64,000 bases of DNA from Staphylococcus muscae (GCF_003019275.1 NZ_CP027848.1:310001-374000), one strand, 5' to 3'. Positions 28,596 through 38,226 are shown, numbered from the stretch's first letter. A program made the numbers and translations. Notes: generated by a model from the letters alone, not told the origin.

Positions 28596-29597
28596 ATGAC
28601 GACAAAGATTGCGATTAATGGATTAGGTCGTATCGGCCGTATGGTATTACGTATTGCATTAAATAATGAGGATATTGAGGTAGTAGCTTTAAATGCAAGT
28701 TACCCACCTGAAACAATTGCTCATCTTATTAAGTATGATACAACACATGGTCTTTTCAATAAGCCAGTAGAAGCGACAGAAAATGGTATTAAAGTTGACG
28801 GAAAAGAGATCAAACTGGTATCAGACCGTAATCCAGAAAATTTACCATGGAAAGAATTAGGAATTGATGTTGTAGTTGAAGCAACTGGTAAATTCAACCA
28901 TGGTGATAAAGCAATTGCGCACATTAAAGCAGGCGCAAAAAAAGTTATTTTAACAGGCCCATCTAAAGGTGGAGACGTTCAAACAATTGTTAAAGGTGTG
29001 AACGATAAAGACTTAGATGTGGAAAAATATGACATTTTCAGTAATGCATCTTGCACAACTAACTGCTTAGCACCGGTTGCTAAGATCTTAAATGACGAAT
29101 TTGGTATTGTGAATGGATTAATGACAACTGTTCACTCTGTTACAAATGACCAAAAGAACTTAGACAACCCTCATAAAGATTTACGTCGTGCACGTGCAGC
29201 ATTTGAAAGTATTATTCCAACTTCAACTGGTGCAGCAAAAGCACTCGCACTTGTATTACCTGAATTAGAAGGTAAATTACACGGTATGGCATTACGTGTA
29301 CCAACTAAAAATGTGTCACTTGTTGACTTAGTTGTAGATTTAGAACAATCAGTGACTAAAGAACAAGTGAATGAAGTATTTCGTCAAAACGACTTAGATG
29401 GTATTGTTGAAACAGTAGACGTACCATTGGTATCAGACGACTTTATGACTAACCCACATTCAGCAATTATTGATGCACCATCAACAATTGTCATGGGAGA
29501 CAACAAAGTGAAAGTATTGGCTTGGTACGATAACGAATGGGGTTACTCAAACCGAGTTGTTGAAGTATTACAATTAATCGCAAAAGGTATTGCATAA
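28596..29597 (+). CDS. gapB: Glyceraldehyde-3-phosphate dehydrogenase GapB (gluconeogenic type)
   Basis: A 333-residue GAPDH. ATG 28596 follows AAGGAG (28579-28584). The nucleotide fold starts INGLGRIGRMVLR. The catalytic SNASCTTNCLAP has the active-site Cys at 153, with the partner His in TVHSVTNDQ. The name rests on position (coaE-gapB-nrdR, as in Bacillus and S. aureus) and on sequence; GapB works mainly in the gluconeogenic direction with NADP in relatives. The promoter carries two CcpN-like boxes, which fits repression during glycolysis. Followed by a terminator. Confidence 0.93.
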   Translation: MTTKIAINGLGRIGRMVLRIALNNEDIEVVALNASYPPETIAHLIKYDTTHGLFNKPVEATENGIKVDGKEIKLVSDRNPENLPWKELGIDVVVEATGKFNHGDKAIAHIKAGAKKVILTGPSKGGDVQTIVKGVNDKDLDVEKYDIFSNASCTTNCLAPVAKILNDEFGIVNGLMTTVHSVTNDQKNLDNPHKDLRRARAAFESIIPTSTGAAKALALVLPELEGKLHGMALRVPTKNVSLVDLVVDLEQSVTKEQVNEVFRQNDLDGIVETVDVPLVSDDFMTNPHSAIIDAPSTIVMGDNKVKVLAWYDNEWGYSNRVVEVLQLIAKGIA

Positions 29598-29626
29598 TTA
29601 ATATAAAGAAATCAATTTACTTATAG

Positions 29627-29665
29627 GCTGAGACTTGGATAGATGATTCAAGTCTTAGCTTTTTT
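29627..29665 (+). terminator. gapB terminator
   Basis: GCTGAGACTTG (29627-29637) pairs with CAAGTCTTAGC (29649-29659), one G-U pair, then TTTTTT. Confidence 0.85.
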
Positions 29666-29795
29666 ATTTCACGATATGAAGAAACGAATAAGCGTTGGCA
29701 AATTCATTATAAATACCATTTGTTCCTGTCGCTTTTGCTATCGGGTGGTTTATAGTATAATGAAACAAAAATCTTTTGGAGAAGGTGACGAAGTC

Positions 29796-30266
29796 GTGAA
29801 ATGTCCTAAATGTAACCATACACAATCTCGCGTTGTAGACTCAAGACATGCTGAAGATACGAATGCGATTAGAAGAAGACGTGAATGTGACCAATGTGGC
29901 ACGCGTTTCACAACTTTTGAACATATAGAAATGAGTCCACTGATCGTCGTTAAAAAAGACGGGACAAGAGAACAATTTAATCGAGAGAAAATTATCAACG
30001 GTTTGGTACGTTCATGTGAGAAACGACCGGTTCGTTTTCAACAGCTTGAAGAGATTACGAATCAAGTGGAATGGCAATTGCGTGAATCAGGTATTGCTGA
30101 GGTGTCGTCACGTGATGTCGGTGAATATGTGATGGACTTATTAATGCAAGTAGATCAAGTTTCATATGTGCGATTCGCATCAGTATATCGTGAATTCAAA
30201 GATGTGGATCAATTGCTCGAATCGATGCAAGGTATCTTAAAAGACAACAAGCGAAGTGAATCATAA
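29796..30266 (+). CDS. nrdR: Transcriptional repressor NrdR
   Basis: A 156-residue NrdR starting at GTG 29796 ([10 protein letters not shown]) behind GGAGAAGGTG. A longer in-frame reading from 29643 runs through the gapB terminator and is rejected. The zinc ribbon C3, C6, C31, C34 is complete and is followed by an ATP-cone domain (about 49-139). NrdR represses ribonucleotide reductase genes when (d)ATP is abundant. Its stop overlaps the dnaB ATG by one base, placing it in the nrdR-dnaB-dnaI unit. Confidence 0.95.
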   Translation: MKCPKCNHTQSRVVDSRHAEDTNAIRRRRECDQCGTRFTTFEHIEMSPLIVVKKDGTREQFNREKIINGLVRSCEKRPVRFQQLEEITNQVEWQLRESGIAEVSSRDVGEYVMDLLMQVDQVSYVRFASVYREFKDVDQLLESMQGILKDNKRSES

Positions 30267-31639
30267 TGTCGTTATCGATGTATGCAAACACACTTCGTCC
30301 TCACGATGGCTTTCAAGTGATACAACAGTTTCGCTTGCAGCCGTTGCACGATGAAATATTAAGTCGCCTATTTACGCCGTTAATTGGTGCGCAATCTGTC
30401 GGTATTTATCATTTTTTGAGTCAATTCAGTATGTCATCCGCTGAAGAAGGTCTGACACACTATACAGTGATGTCTGAGTTGAAGATTAATTTGATGAGTT
30501 TTAGAGAATATGCAGATTTATTAGAAGGTATCGGTCTTATGCGCACATACGTCCGTCATTCAGATGAGACGACACAATTTATTTATGAGTTATTGCCACC
30601 ACCAAGCCCTGATGAATTTTTCAATGATCCAATGCTGTCGATTTATTTTTACCAAATCGTAGGGAATCAACGTTATCATCAATTGAAATCGCACTTTATT
30701 ATACAGACAGTTGATACAACAGGATACGTGGATGTGACGAAAAAGTTTACCGATGTATTCAAAGTGCCGAAGCAATCATTTTATCAGCCTGAGAAGCATC
30801 TAGCTGAAACAGAATACAACGGTGTTGATTTGACAGATGTTTCTTTCGACTTCGACTTATTAGCAGATATGTTGCAGACGCATTACATTAGTAAAGAAAT
30901 ACTAACTGAACCGACTAAGACATTGATTGTTCAACTCGCCACGTTATATCGTATTGCGCCAGACCAAATGAAGACATTGATTTTAAAATCACTAAATAGT
31001 GATCAGACTTTATCCATTATAGATTTACGCAAACAGGCACAGACACACTTCTTAAATGGCAACCAACAAACGCTTCCGGAGCTTCAGCGTATGAATGCAA
31101 CATCTGATACGGTGAATCAAGGAGGAGTGGAACATGAAGATGTGTCAGTGGAAAGTTGGGAAGACTGGTATCATTTAATGGATAATACGAGCCCTGTTGT
31201 AATGTTAACATCATACGGTGGATCTGAACCGCCATTATATCAGAAGCGTATGATTGAAGAGTTGATGGAGCGAGAAGGTTTTAATTTTGGTGTTATCAAT
31301 ATCCTACTGCAGTATGTTATGCAAAAGATCGACAATAACTTACCAGAGAAATACGTCTATTCTGTCGCATCTACATGGAAAAAAAGCGGTGTCGTGGATG
31401 CCAAAACGGCACATCAAAAAGCGATGGAAATTCAGCGCAATGAAGAAAAGGCACAGGAAAAAAGAAAGCAGCCACAACGTCAGAACTATTCTAAAGGGAC
31501 TGTTTACGAAGAGAAACCACGTTGGATGACGCATCCAGAAGAATTCAAATCAAAAGAAGAAGATTTGGATGTGTTAGAGCGAGATCGGGAAGCTTTCTTG
31601 AAAGAATTACAACAAAGTAGAAAGGCGGGTGATGAATGA
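30266..31639 (+). CDS. dnaB: Replication initiation / membrane attachment protein DnaB
   Basis: A 457-residue DnaB of the Gram-positive primosome type (DnaD/DnaB family; not the helicase). N-terminal winged-helix oligomerisation domain about 1-150; C-terminal DDBH2-like domain about 330-420 with YVYSVASTWKKSGV, followed by a charged tail (EEKAQEKRKQPQRQ). With DnaD and DnaI it loads the replicative helicase at oriC and restart sites. Starts at the last base of the nrdR stop and overlaps dnaI by 4 bp, so translation is coupled. Confidence 0.93.
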   Translation: MSLSMYANTLRPHDGFQVIQQFRLQPLHDEILSRLFTPLIGAQSVGIYHFLSQFSMSSAEEGLTHYTVMSELKINLMSFREYADLLEGIGLMRTYVRHSDETTQFIYELLPPPSPDEFFNDPMLSIYFYQIVGNQRYHQLKSHFIIQTVDTTGYVDVTKKFTDVFKVPKQSFYQPEKHLAETEYNGVDLTDVSFDFDLLADMLQTHYISKEILTEPTKTLIVQLATLYRIAPDQMKTLILKSLNSDQTLSIIDLRKQAQTHFLNGNQQTLPELQRMNATSDTVNQGGVEHEDVSVESWEDWYHLMDNTSPVVMLTSYGGSEPPLYQKRMIEELMEREGFNFGVINILLQYVMQKIDNNLPEKYVYSVASTWKKSGVVDAKTAHQKAMEIQRNEEKAQEKRKQPQRQNYSKGTVYEEKPRWMTHPEEFKSKEEDLDVLERDREAFLKELQQSRKAGDE

Positions 31640-32562
31640 TGAAATCATTTAATCAAATTATGGGGTCGAATAATGCGATTCAAAAGCGTATTGAGAAGAT
31701 TAAACGCCAAGTGATTAATGATCCTGATGTGAAGGCGTTCTTGGACGCACATCAATCGGAAATAACAAATGATATGATTGAAAATGATTTGAACATTCTT
31801 CAAGAGTACAAGGACCAACAGAAGCATTATACGGATAATCATACATTTGAGAACTGTCCTAACTTTGTAAAAGGGCATATTCCTGAGTTGTATGTGGAAA
31901 ATCAGCGTATTAAGATTCGTTATAAACCATGCCCATGTAAGATACGACATGATGAAGAACGCCTAGCACAAAGTATGATAACATCATTCCATATGCACCC
32001 AGAAACATTGAACGCCAAATTGGAAGATGTTTATATGGATCGTCGTAACCGTTTAGATTTGGCAATGCAGTTTAAGACATTGATTGATGATATTGTGAAC
32101 CAAAAGCCTGTGAAGGGATTTTATTTATACGGTGCACTTGGTACGGGTAAATCATTTATTCTTGGAGCAATCGCAAATGAACTGAAAGAAAAACATGTAC
32201 ACACAACAATTATATATGTACCTGAGTTTATACGAATTTTGAAAAATGGTTTCAATGATGGCACAACTACGAAAAGAATTGAACAAATTCGCTCGGCAAA
32301 AGTGCTTATATTGGATGATATCGGTGCAGAAGATATGACACCTTGGGCTCGAGATGAAGTGTTGGGTCCGGTGTTACACTACCGCATGATTCAGGAACTA
32401 CCGACTTTCTTTAGTTCTAATTTTAATTTTGAAGAGTTGGAAGCTCATATTGCTCGTACGAAGAATGGTGTAGAGTGGACGAAAGCACAACGTATCATGG
32501 AACGTATCAAGACATTGGCAAAACCGTATAAATTAGAAGGTGAAAATTATAGAAACCGTTGA
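31636..32562 (+). CDS. dnaI: Primosomal helicase loader DnaI
   Basis: A 308-residue AAA+ loader. The N-terminal part holds a zinc-binding cluster (CPNFVKGH, CPCKI). Walker A GALGTGKS starts at residue 166; Walker B is VLILDDIGAE. Sensor region THFFSSN-like (PTFFSSNFNFEEL) follows. It delivers the DnaC helicase hexamer to DNA. ATG overlaps the dnaB stop (ATGA); a second ATG follows immediately, so the start is 31636 or 31639. The thrS promoter -35 overlaps its stop codon. Confidence 0.94.
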   Translation: MMKSFNQIMGSNNAIQKRIEKIKRQVINDPDVKAFLDAHQSEITNDMIENDLNILQEYKDQQKHYTDNHTFENCPNFVKGHIPELYVENQRIKIRYKPCPCKIRHDEERLAQSMITSFHMHPETLNAKLEDVYMDRRNRLDLAMQFKTLIDDIVNQKPVKGFYLYGALGTGKSFILGAIANELKEKHVHTTIIYVPEFIRILKNGFNDGTTTKRIEQIRSAKVLILDDIGAEDMTPWARDEVLGPVLHYRMIQELPTFFSSNFNFEELEAHIARTKNGVEWTKAQRIMERIKTLAKPYKLEGENYRNR

Positions 32563-32586
32563 AAAAATGCAAAATAGCGTTATAAT
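32559..32586 (+). promoter_or_regulatory. thrS promoter
   Basis: TTGAAA (32559-32564), 16-bp spacer, TATAAT (32581-32586). The -35 overlaps the dnaI stop codon. Confidence 0.7.
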
Positions 32587-32592
32587 AGATAT

Positions 32593-32826
32593 AAATGAAT
32601 CATGTTAACGAATTAGAGGATATGATAGGGTGTTGGTATTACACAGAAAGCTGCCGATGATGAGAGTGCAGTTAATACGGCATCATGTTACTCCCTCAAA
32701 TAAATAGTATTTGTAATGAATACTCGGCTCAAGACCGTTATCTTATGTAGAGATGTTGCACAACGTGTGACGAATTTAGGGTGGTATCGCGAAGACCTCG
32801 TCCCTTTGATGGGATGGGGTCTTTTT
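32593..32826 (+). ncRNA. T-box riboswitch, threonyl-tRNA responsive (thrS leader)
   Basis: The leader ends with the conserved T-box AGGGTGGTATCGCG (32778-32791), immediately followed by a terminator, AAGACC...GGTCTT (32792-32823) and T-run. The T-box sequence can alternatively pair with the 5' side to form the antiterminator when uncharged tRNA binds. A long Stem I lies at about 32615-32700; its base pairs GAGG with CCTC and an ACT (Thr) triplet just inside is the likely specifier. The presence of the T-box is certain from its motif; the specifier is inferred. Confidence 0.92.
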
Positions 32827-32897
32827 ATTTTATTCGCCTGTGGATGAGATAAAGGGTAAGTGAGATTGTTGACATGTTTGAAATTAGGAGGATGAAT

Positions 32898-34835
32898 ATG
32901 GCACAAATTAACGTACGTTTTCCAGATGGTAATAGCAAGGCGTTTGACAAAGGGATCACAACTGAGGATATTGCGCAATCAATCAGTCCAGGGTTGCGTA
33001 AAAAGGCGGTTGCAGGTAAATATAATGGGGAAATGGTTGATTTAACACGTCCACTTGAAGTTGATGGTGAGATTGAAATTGTGACACCAGGAAGCGATGA
33101 AGCGTTAGAAGTTTTAAGACACTCAACAGCTCATCTGATGGCACAAGCTTTGAAGCGTTTATATGGCGATGTGAAGTTCGGTGTTGGCCCTGTCGTTGAT
33201 GGTGGTTTCTACTATGACTTCGATATGACTGAAAAAGTATCAAGTGATGACTTCGAAAAAATCGAAAAAACAATGGCGCAAATTGTGAATGAAAATCATA
33301 AAATTGAGCGTCGTGTTGTTTCAAGAGAAGAAGCAAAAGACTTTTTCAAAGAAGATCCATACAAACTTGAATTGATTGATGCAATTCCTGAAGACGAACT
33401 CGTGACACTCTATTCTCAAGGTGAGTTCACTGACCTATGTCGTGGGGTTCACGTACCATCAACAGCAAAAATTAAAGAATTTAAACTTTTATCAACAGCA
33501 GGTGCATACTGGCGTGGTGACAGTAACAACAAGATGTTGCAACGTATTTATGGTACAGCTTTCTTCGATAAAAAAGAGTTGAAAGCACACTTGAAAATGT
33601 TAGAAGAACGCAAAGAACGTGATCACCGCCGTATCGGTAAAGATATGGAGCTCTTTACAAACAATCAATTAGTAGGGGCAGGATTACCGTTATGGTTACC
33701 AAATGGTGCAACAATCCGTCGTGAAATCGAGCGTTATATTGTCGATAAAGAAGTTGCACTTGGATACGATCATGTATACACACCAGTTTTAGCGAACGTT
33801 GAATTATATAAAACTTCCGGTCACTGGGATCACTACCAAGATGACATGTTCCCGGCGATGCAATTAGATGTCGATGAAGCAATGGTTTTACGTCCAATGA
33901 ACTGTCCGCATCATATGATGGTATATGCAAACAAACCACATTCATACCGTGAGTTACCAATTCGTATTGCAGAGTTAGGAACAATGCATCGTTACGAAGC
34001 GAGTGGTGCGGTATCTGGTTTACAACGTGTACGTGGTATGACATTGAACGATGCGCATATTTTCGTACGTCCAGACCAAATCAAGGAAGAGTTTAAACGT
34101 GTCGTTGAAATGATCTTGAATGTTTATGAAGATTTTGGTTTCAAAGATTACAAATTCCGTTTGAGCTATCGTGATCCTGAAGATAAAGAAAAATACTTCG
34201 ATGACGATGATATGTGGAATAAAGCTGAGACAATGTTAAAAGAAGCGGTTGATGAGTTTGGTTTAGAGTATGAAGAAGCAATTGGTGAAGCGGCCTTCTA
34301 CGGACCGAAATTAGACGTTCAAGTAAAAACAGCAATGGGCAAAGAAGAGACTTTATCAACAGCACAACTTGACTTCTTATTACCGAAAAAATTCGAATTA
34401 ACATATATTGGTCAAGACGGTGAACACCATCAACCAGTTGTTATCCACCGTGGTGTCGTTTCTACAATGGAACGCTTTGTAGCCTTCTTAACAGAAGAAA
34501 CTAAAGGGGCATTCCCAACATGGTTAGCACCACAACAAGTTGAGATTATCCCAGTTAATGTTGACCTCCATTATGATTATGCACGTCAAATTCACGATAC
34601 ATTAAAATCACAAGGTGTCCGTGTGAATATTGATGATCGTAATGAAAAAATGGGATACAAAATCCGTGAAGCGCAAATGAAAAAAATCCCATATCAAATT
34701 GTTGTAGGGGATAAAGAAGTTGAAAATCATGAAGTGAATGTTCGTCAATATGGTTCAAAAGACCAAGAAACAATGGATGCAGAAGATTTTGTATGGCAAT
34801 TGGTGGATGAAATTCGTTTAAAAAAACAAAGATAG
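32898..34835 (+). CDS. thrS: Threonyl-tRNA synthetase
   Basis: A 645-residue class II synthetase. ATG 32898 follows TAGGAGG. Domains: TGS (about 1-63), editing domain with [10 protein letters not shown] and the CRGVH motif, catalytic core with motif 2 [12 protein letters not shown], the zinc-binding cysteine in RPMNCPHH and motif 3 [11 protein letters not shown], and a C-terminal anticodon-binding domain (from about 540). It charges tRNA-Thr and clears Ser-tRNA-Thr. Controlled by the T-box leader. Confidence 0.97.
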   Translation: MAQINVRFPDGNSKAFDKGITTEDIAQSISPGLRKKAVAGKYNGEMVDLTRPLEVDGEIEIVTPGSDEALEVLRHSTAHLMAQALKRLYGDVKFGVGPVVDGGFYYDFDMTEKVSSDDFEKIEKTMAQIVNENHKIERRVVSREEAKDFFKEDPYKLELIDAIPEDELVTLYSQGEFTDLCRGVHVPSTAKIKEFKLLSTAGAYWRGDSNNKMLQRIYGTAFFDKKELKAHLKMLEERKERDHRRIGKDMELFTNNQLVGAGLPLWLPNGATIRREIERYIVDKEVALGYDHVYTPVLANVELYKTSGHWDHYQDDMFPAMQLDVDEAMVLRPMNCPHHMMVYANKPHSYRELPIRIAELGTMHRYEASGAVSGLQRVRGMTLNDAHIFVRPDQIKEEFKRVVEMILNVYEDFGFKDYKFRLSYRDPEDKEKYFDDDDMWNKAETMLKEAVDEFGLEYEEAIGEAAFYGPKLDVQVKTAMGKEETLSTAQLDFLLPKKFELTYIGQDGEHHQPVVIHRGVVSTMERFVAFLTEETKGAFPTWLAPQQVEIIPVNVDLHYDYARQIHDTLKSQGVRVNIDDRNEKMGYKIREAQMKKIPYQIVVGDKEVENHEVNVRQYGSKDQETMDAEDFVWQLVDEIRLKKQR

Positions 34836-34837
34836 CA

Positions 34838-34866
34838 TTGCAGAGTGCAGTTTGATACTGTATACT
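34838..34866 (+). promoter_or_regulatory. lysP promoter
   Basis: TTGCAG (34838-34843), 17-bp spacer, TATACT (34861-34866), directly after the thrS stop. No obvious thrS terminator precedes it. Confidence 0.6.
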
Positions 34867-34892
34867 GATATGTAATTCAAAAAATAAATATC

Positions 34893-35066
34893 CAATTTAG
34901 TTAGAGGTTGCATTTTTAATGAGTCGCTTGTCAGAAGCAGAGATGTTGCGTATGTTGCACAAGTTAAAGGTAAAAATGCCGAAGCGAGTTATGAACATCT
35001 ACATAACTTGTTGGGCTAGTTGTCGAAAGATGCTAGACTGTCACAAACGTGATGTGCTACTTATTT
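34893..35066 (+). ncRNA. Lysine riboswitch (L-box) aptamer
   Basis: Conserved L-box blocks appear in order: TTAGAGGTTGC (34901-34911), AATGAGT, GCCGAAGCGAG (near 34979), TTGGGCTAG (near 35013), GCTAGACTGTCAC (near 35031) and GTGCTACTT (35054-35062), the last pairing back to the 5' GAGGTTGC strand as P1. Spacing and order match the lysine aptamer. A strong hairpin follows and the next gene is a lysine-permease homologue, so lysine should reduce its expression by premature termination. Confidence 0.85.
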
Positions 35067-35080
35067 GTTTTAGATAAAGT

Positions 35081-35116
35081 AAAGGTTACATCATACGTGA
35101 TGTAACCTTTATTTCG
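35081..35116 (+). terminator. Expression-platform terminator of the L-box
   Basis: AAAGGTTACATCA (35081-35093) pairs perfectly with TGATGTAACCTTT (35098-35110), loop TACG. The trailing sequence ATTTCG is a poor T-tract, so termination may be leaky. An antiterminator pairing would be needed without lysine. Confidence 0.75.
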
Positions 35117-35183
35117 TTATCTAGGAGTAAAGTCATTGATTTGTTCATTTGGTTGACCTCTAGGTGAAAGAAAGGAAGGAAAC

Positions 35184-36692
35184 ATGAGTAACGAAAAATT
35201 ACAAACAGAGAATGGCGTGCAACGTCATTTGAAAGATCGTCATATCTCGATGATTGCCATCGGTGGAGCCATCGGAACAGGTCTCTTTATGACATCTGGA
35301 GGAGCAGTACACGATGCTGGGCCGCTCGGTGCATTACTCGGTTATGCGATTATCGGTTTAATGGTATTTTTCTTAATGACATCATTAGGGGAAATGGCAA
35401 CTTACTTGCCTGTAACAGGGTCATTTAGTACATATGCAACACGCTTTGTAGATCCGTCACTTGGATTTGCTTTAGGATGGAACTACTGGTTCAACTGGGT
35501 TATTACCGTTGCAGCTGATGTAACAATTGCTGCACATGTTATCGAGTATTGGGAGCCATTACAATTTTTACCAGCATGGGCATGGAGTTTGGTTTTCATG
35601 GCAATTATTTTTGGATTGAATTTACTTTCAGTCCAAGTATATGGTGAAAGTGAATACTGGTTCGCATTTATCAAAGTTGCAACAGTCATCGTCTTTATTA
35701 TCGTAGGTTTATTAACCATCTTCGGTATTATGGGTGGTACAGCAGTTGGCTTTGATACATTTACACAAGGCGAGGGCCCTATTTTAGGTGACGGTTTCGG
35801 TGGTAGTTTACTTGCCGTATTCGGTGTATTCTTAATCGCCGGCTTCTCATTCCAAGGAACTGAGATTGTCGGGATTACAGCAGGAGAATCAGAAAATCCT
35901 GAACGCGCTGTACCAAAGGCGATCAAACAAGTATTCTGGCGTATTCTTTTATTCTATGTATTCGCCATCTTCATTATCGGTATGTTGATTCCTTACAATC
36001 ATCCAGCATTAATGGGTGGTGGAGAAGATATCGCAACATCACCATTCACACTTGTGTTTAAAAATGCGGGTCTTGCATTCGCTGCATCATTCATGAACGC
36101 AGTCATCTTAACATCTGTATTATCAGCAGGTAACTCTGGTATGTATGCAAGTACACGTATGCTTTATTCAATGAGTCGTGATGGCTTGGCAGCGAAATCA
36201 TTTAGCAAGACAAATAGAGATGGAACGCCATGGGTAGCGATGCTTTCAACTGCATTTGTCGTCATTCTTATCTTTATTGTTGAACAAGTCAGTGGTAACG
36301 CTTATGAATATATCGTTGCCGCAAGTGGTTTGACAGGCTTTATTGCTTGGTTAGGTATTGCGATTAGCCACTATCGCTTCCGTAAGGCATTTGACGCACA
36401 AAACTATGATGTATCTAAACTGAAATATAAAGCAAAATGGTTCCCATTCGGCCCAATACTTGCACTTGTACTATGTGTGATCGTTATTATCGGTCAAGAC
36501 GTTGACTTTATTCAAGGTGGCGGATTTGATCCGAAACGATTCTTTATCACATACATGGGGATTCCAGTATTCTTATTCTTCTTCCTATATCACAAGTTAA
36601 GATATAAAACGAAATTAATTCCATTGGAAAAAGTGAACTTGAGTCAAGATGTTTCAATGGATGAAAAAAACTTTCATAAATATGTTGACTAA
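35184..36692 (+). CDS. lysP: Lysine-specific amino acid permease
   Basis: A 502-residue APC-superfamily transporter with about 12 hydrophobic helices. The start MSNEKLQTENGVQRHLKDRH leads into TM1 with the APC signature IGGAIGTGLFM, the unwound substrate-binding helix. LysP-type elements include NYWFNWVITVAADVT and GFSFQGTEIVGITAGES. It should import lysine with protons across the cytoplasmic membrane. The lysine riboswitch upstream strongly supports lysine as substrate. RBS AAGGAAGG. The infC promoter begins at its stop codon. Confidence 0.9.
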   Translation: MSNEKLQTENGVQRHLKDRHISMIAIGGAIGTGLFMTSGGAVHDAGPLGALLGYAIIGLMVFFLMTSLGEMATYLPVTGSFSTYATRFVDPSLGFALGWNYWFNWVITVAADVTIAAHVIEYWEPLQFLPAWAWSLVFMAIIFGLNLLSVQVYGESEYWFAFIKVATVIVFIIVGLLTIFGIMGGTAVGFDTFTQGEGPILGDGFGGSLLAVFGVFLIAGFSFQGTEIVGITAGESENPERAVPKAIKQVFWRILLFYVFAIFIIGMLIPYNHPALMGGGEDIATSPFTLVFKNAGLAFAASFMNAVILTSVLSAGNSGMYASTRMLYSMSRDGLAAKSFSKTNRDGTPWVAMLSTAFVVILIFIVEQVSGNAYEYIVAASGLTGFIAWLGIAISHYRFRKAFDAQNYDVSKLKYKAKWFPFGPILALVLCVIVIIGQDVDFIQGGGFDPKRFFITYMGIPVFLFFFLYHKLRYKTKLIPLEKVNLSQDVSMDEKNFHKYVD

Positions 36693-36713
36693 TAGATAAC
36701 AACTTGGTATGAT
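36685..36713 (+). promoter_or_regulatory. infC-rpmI-rplT promoter
   Basis: TTGACT (36685-36690), 17-bp spacer, TATGAT (36708-36713). The -35 ends at the first base of the lysP stop codon. Confidence 0.7.
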
Positions 36714-36719
36714 TATATC

Positions 36720-36862
36720 TGTTGAATACGAAACGGACCAAGTAGAAGCAACCCGCTTCTCACCTGTGGCGACGCACGAAGCTGTTGGCAGGTTAACGAT
36801 ATAAACATGTGAGTTTGTTCATGTTAACGTTAGGAGCGGGGATTAATATCCTCGCTTTTTTT
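36720..36862 (+). ncRNA. L20 leader of infC-rpmI-rplT
   Basis: About 140 nt between promoter and infC contain AGAAGC-AACCC-GCTTCT (36743-36759) and a 3' terminator AGCGGGGAT-TAAT-ATCCTCGCT plus T7 (36835-36862). CCCGCTTCT can pair with AGGAGCGGG (8 of 9 plus a wobble), giving mutually exclusive antiterminator and terminator. This matches the Firmicutes leader in which ribosomal protein L20 stabilises the terminated form and represses its own operon. Confidence 0.8.
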
Positions 36863-36902
36863 CGTGCTTGGACCATTCGTAAAATTTTTGGAGGTGTCAA
36901 CC

Positions 36903-37421
36903 ATAGCTAAGGATCAAACGCAAGTAAATGAAAAGATTCGCGCTAGAGAGTTACGTGTTATCGGACAAAACGGTGACCAACTCGGTATCAAATCAAAGCA
37001 AGAAGCATTGGAAATGGCAGAACGTCTTAACTTAGACGTCGTTGTTGTTGCCCCTAATGCAAAACCACCTGTTGCTCGTATTATGGATTATGGTAAATAC
37101 AAGTTCGAGCAACAGAAAAAAGAAAAAGAAATGAAGAAGAAACAAAAAGTCATCAATGTGAAAGAAATCCGCTTAAGTCCAACAATTGAAGAACATGACT
37201 TCAATACAAAACTTAAGAACGGACGTAAATTCTTAACAAAAGGTGACAAAGTTAAAGTTTCAATTCGTTTCAGAGGGCGTGCCATTACACATAAAGAGAT
37301 TGGTCAACGCGTTTTAGAGAATTTTGCTGATGAGTGCAAAGATATTGCGACTGTTGAGCAAAAACCTAAAATGGAAGGTCGCCAAATGTTCCTTATGTTG
37401 GCGCCAATTAACGAAAAATAA
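36903..37421 (+). CDS. infC: Translation initiation factor IF-3, non-canonical AUA start
   Basis: IF-3 of 172 codons from ATA 36903, which is 8 nt after GGAGG (36890-36894). No ATG exists near. The in-frame GTG at 36894 overlaps the RBS itself, so it is a poor start although it would give the 175-residue form often annotated. N-domain about 1-75, lysine-rich linker (EKEMKKKQK), C-domain with [16 protein letters not shown] and MFLMLAP. IF-3 rejects non-standard start codons and so can limit its own synthesis. First gene of infC-rpmI-rplT. Confidence 0.9.
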   Translation: MAKDQTQVNEKIRARELRVIGQNGDQLGIKSKQEALEMAERLNLDVVVVAPNAKPPVARIMDYGKYKFEQQKKEKEMKKKQKVINVKEIRLSPTIEEHDFNTKLKNGRKFLTKGDKVKVSIRFRGRAITHKEIGQRVLENFADECKDIATVEQKPKMEGRQMFLMLAPINEK

Positions 37422-37447
37422 ACAATGACAATAGGAGGAAAATCATC

Positions 37448-37648
37448 ATGCCTAAAATGAAAACTCACCGCGGAGCTGCGAAACGTGTTAAAAGAACTGG
37501 AAGTGGAAAATTAAAACGCTCTAGAGCTTACACATCTCACTTATTCGCTAACAAATCAACAAAACAAAAACGTAAATTACGTAAAGCAGCACTTGTGTCT
37601 AAGAGTGACTCAAAACGCGTAAGACAATTATTAACTTACGTTAAATAA
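37448..37648 (+). CDS. rpmI: 50S ribosomal protein L35
   Basis: A 66-residue, strongly basic protein beginning [20 protein letters not shown], the L35 signature, and ending VRQLLTYVK. Full length. RBS AGGAGG precedes ATG. It lies 26 bp after infC and 81 bp before rplT in the conserved IF3-L35-L20 operon. Confidence 0.97.
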   Translation: MPKMKTHRGAAKRVKRTGSGKLKRSRAYTSHLFANKSTKQKRKLRKAALVSKSDSKRVRQLLTYVK

Positions 37649-37729
37649 TTATAAAAATTAAACGAACGAATATATAAACATCTAAATATGTAGAGATTAC
37701 ATTTAAGAGATTATGAGGAGGAATTTATT

Positions 37730-38086
37730 ATGCCACGTGTAAAAGGTGGAACAGTAACAAGAGCGCGTCGTAAAAAGACAATCAAATTAGCTAAAGGTTA
37801 CTTCGGTGCGAAAAGCACATTATATAAAGTAGCAAAACAACAAGTAATGAAATCAGGTCAATATTCATTCCGTGACCGTCGTCAAAGAAAACGTGACTTC
37901 CGTAAATTATGGATCACTCGTATTAACGCAGCAGCTCGTCAACATGACATGAGCTACTCACGTTTAATGAACGGCTTAAAATTAGCTGGTATCGATATTA
38001 ACCGTAAAATGCTTTCTGAAATCGCAATCGCTGACGAAAAAGCATTTGCTGAATTAGTAAACAAAGCGAAAGACGCTTTAAAATAA
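37730..38086 (+). CDS. rplT: 50S ribosomal protein L20
   Basis: A 118-residue L20 with the extended basic N-terminus ([20 protein letters not shown]), the [16 protein letters not shown] motif and globular C-domain ending NKAKDALK. It binds 23S rRNA early in 50S assembly and, in Firmicutes, binds the leader of its own mRNA. RBS GAGGAGG. A terminator follows. Confidence 0.97.
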   Translation: MPRVKGGTVTRARRKKTIKLAKGYFGAKSTLYKVAKQQVMKSGQYSFRDRRQRKRDFRKLWITRINAAARQHDMSYSRLMNGLKLAGIDINRKMLSEIAIADEKAFAELVNKAKDALK

Positions 38087-38099
38087 TTTTTAAATAGAG

Positions 38100-38137
38100 A
38101 GTTGGTTTGTTTATTTGATAAGCAACCAACTTTTTTT
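38100..38137 (+). terminator. rplT operon terminator
   Basis: AGTTGGTT (38100-38107) pairs with AACCAACT (38124-38131), extended inward with a bulge, then seven T residues. Confidence 0.85.
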
Positions 38138-38168
38138 ATTTGAATTTGAATAGGAGATCATATTACTT

Positions 38169-38197
38169 TTGCGTGTCCAGTTAAGGTTTGGTACGAT
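38169..38197 (+). promoter_or_regulatory. Promoter for the Nudix gene
   Basis: TTGCGT (38169-38174), 17-bp spacer, TACGAT (38192-38197), 30 bp before the start codon. Confidence 0.5.
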
Positions 38198-38226
38198 AAA
38201 GATAATCCGTGAAAAAGGAGTTAATT

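Noticed and set aside
29643-29795. Extended N-terminus of NrdR from 29643
   Set aside because: It would read through the gapB terminator, and the zinc ribbon normally starts at the second residue, as from GTG 29796.
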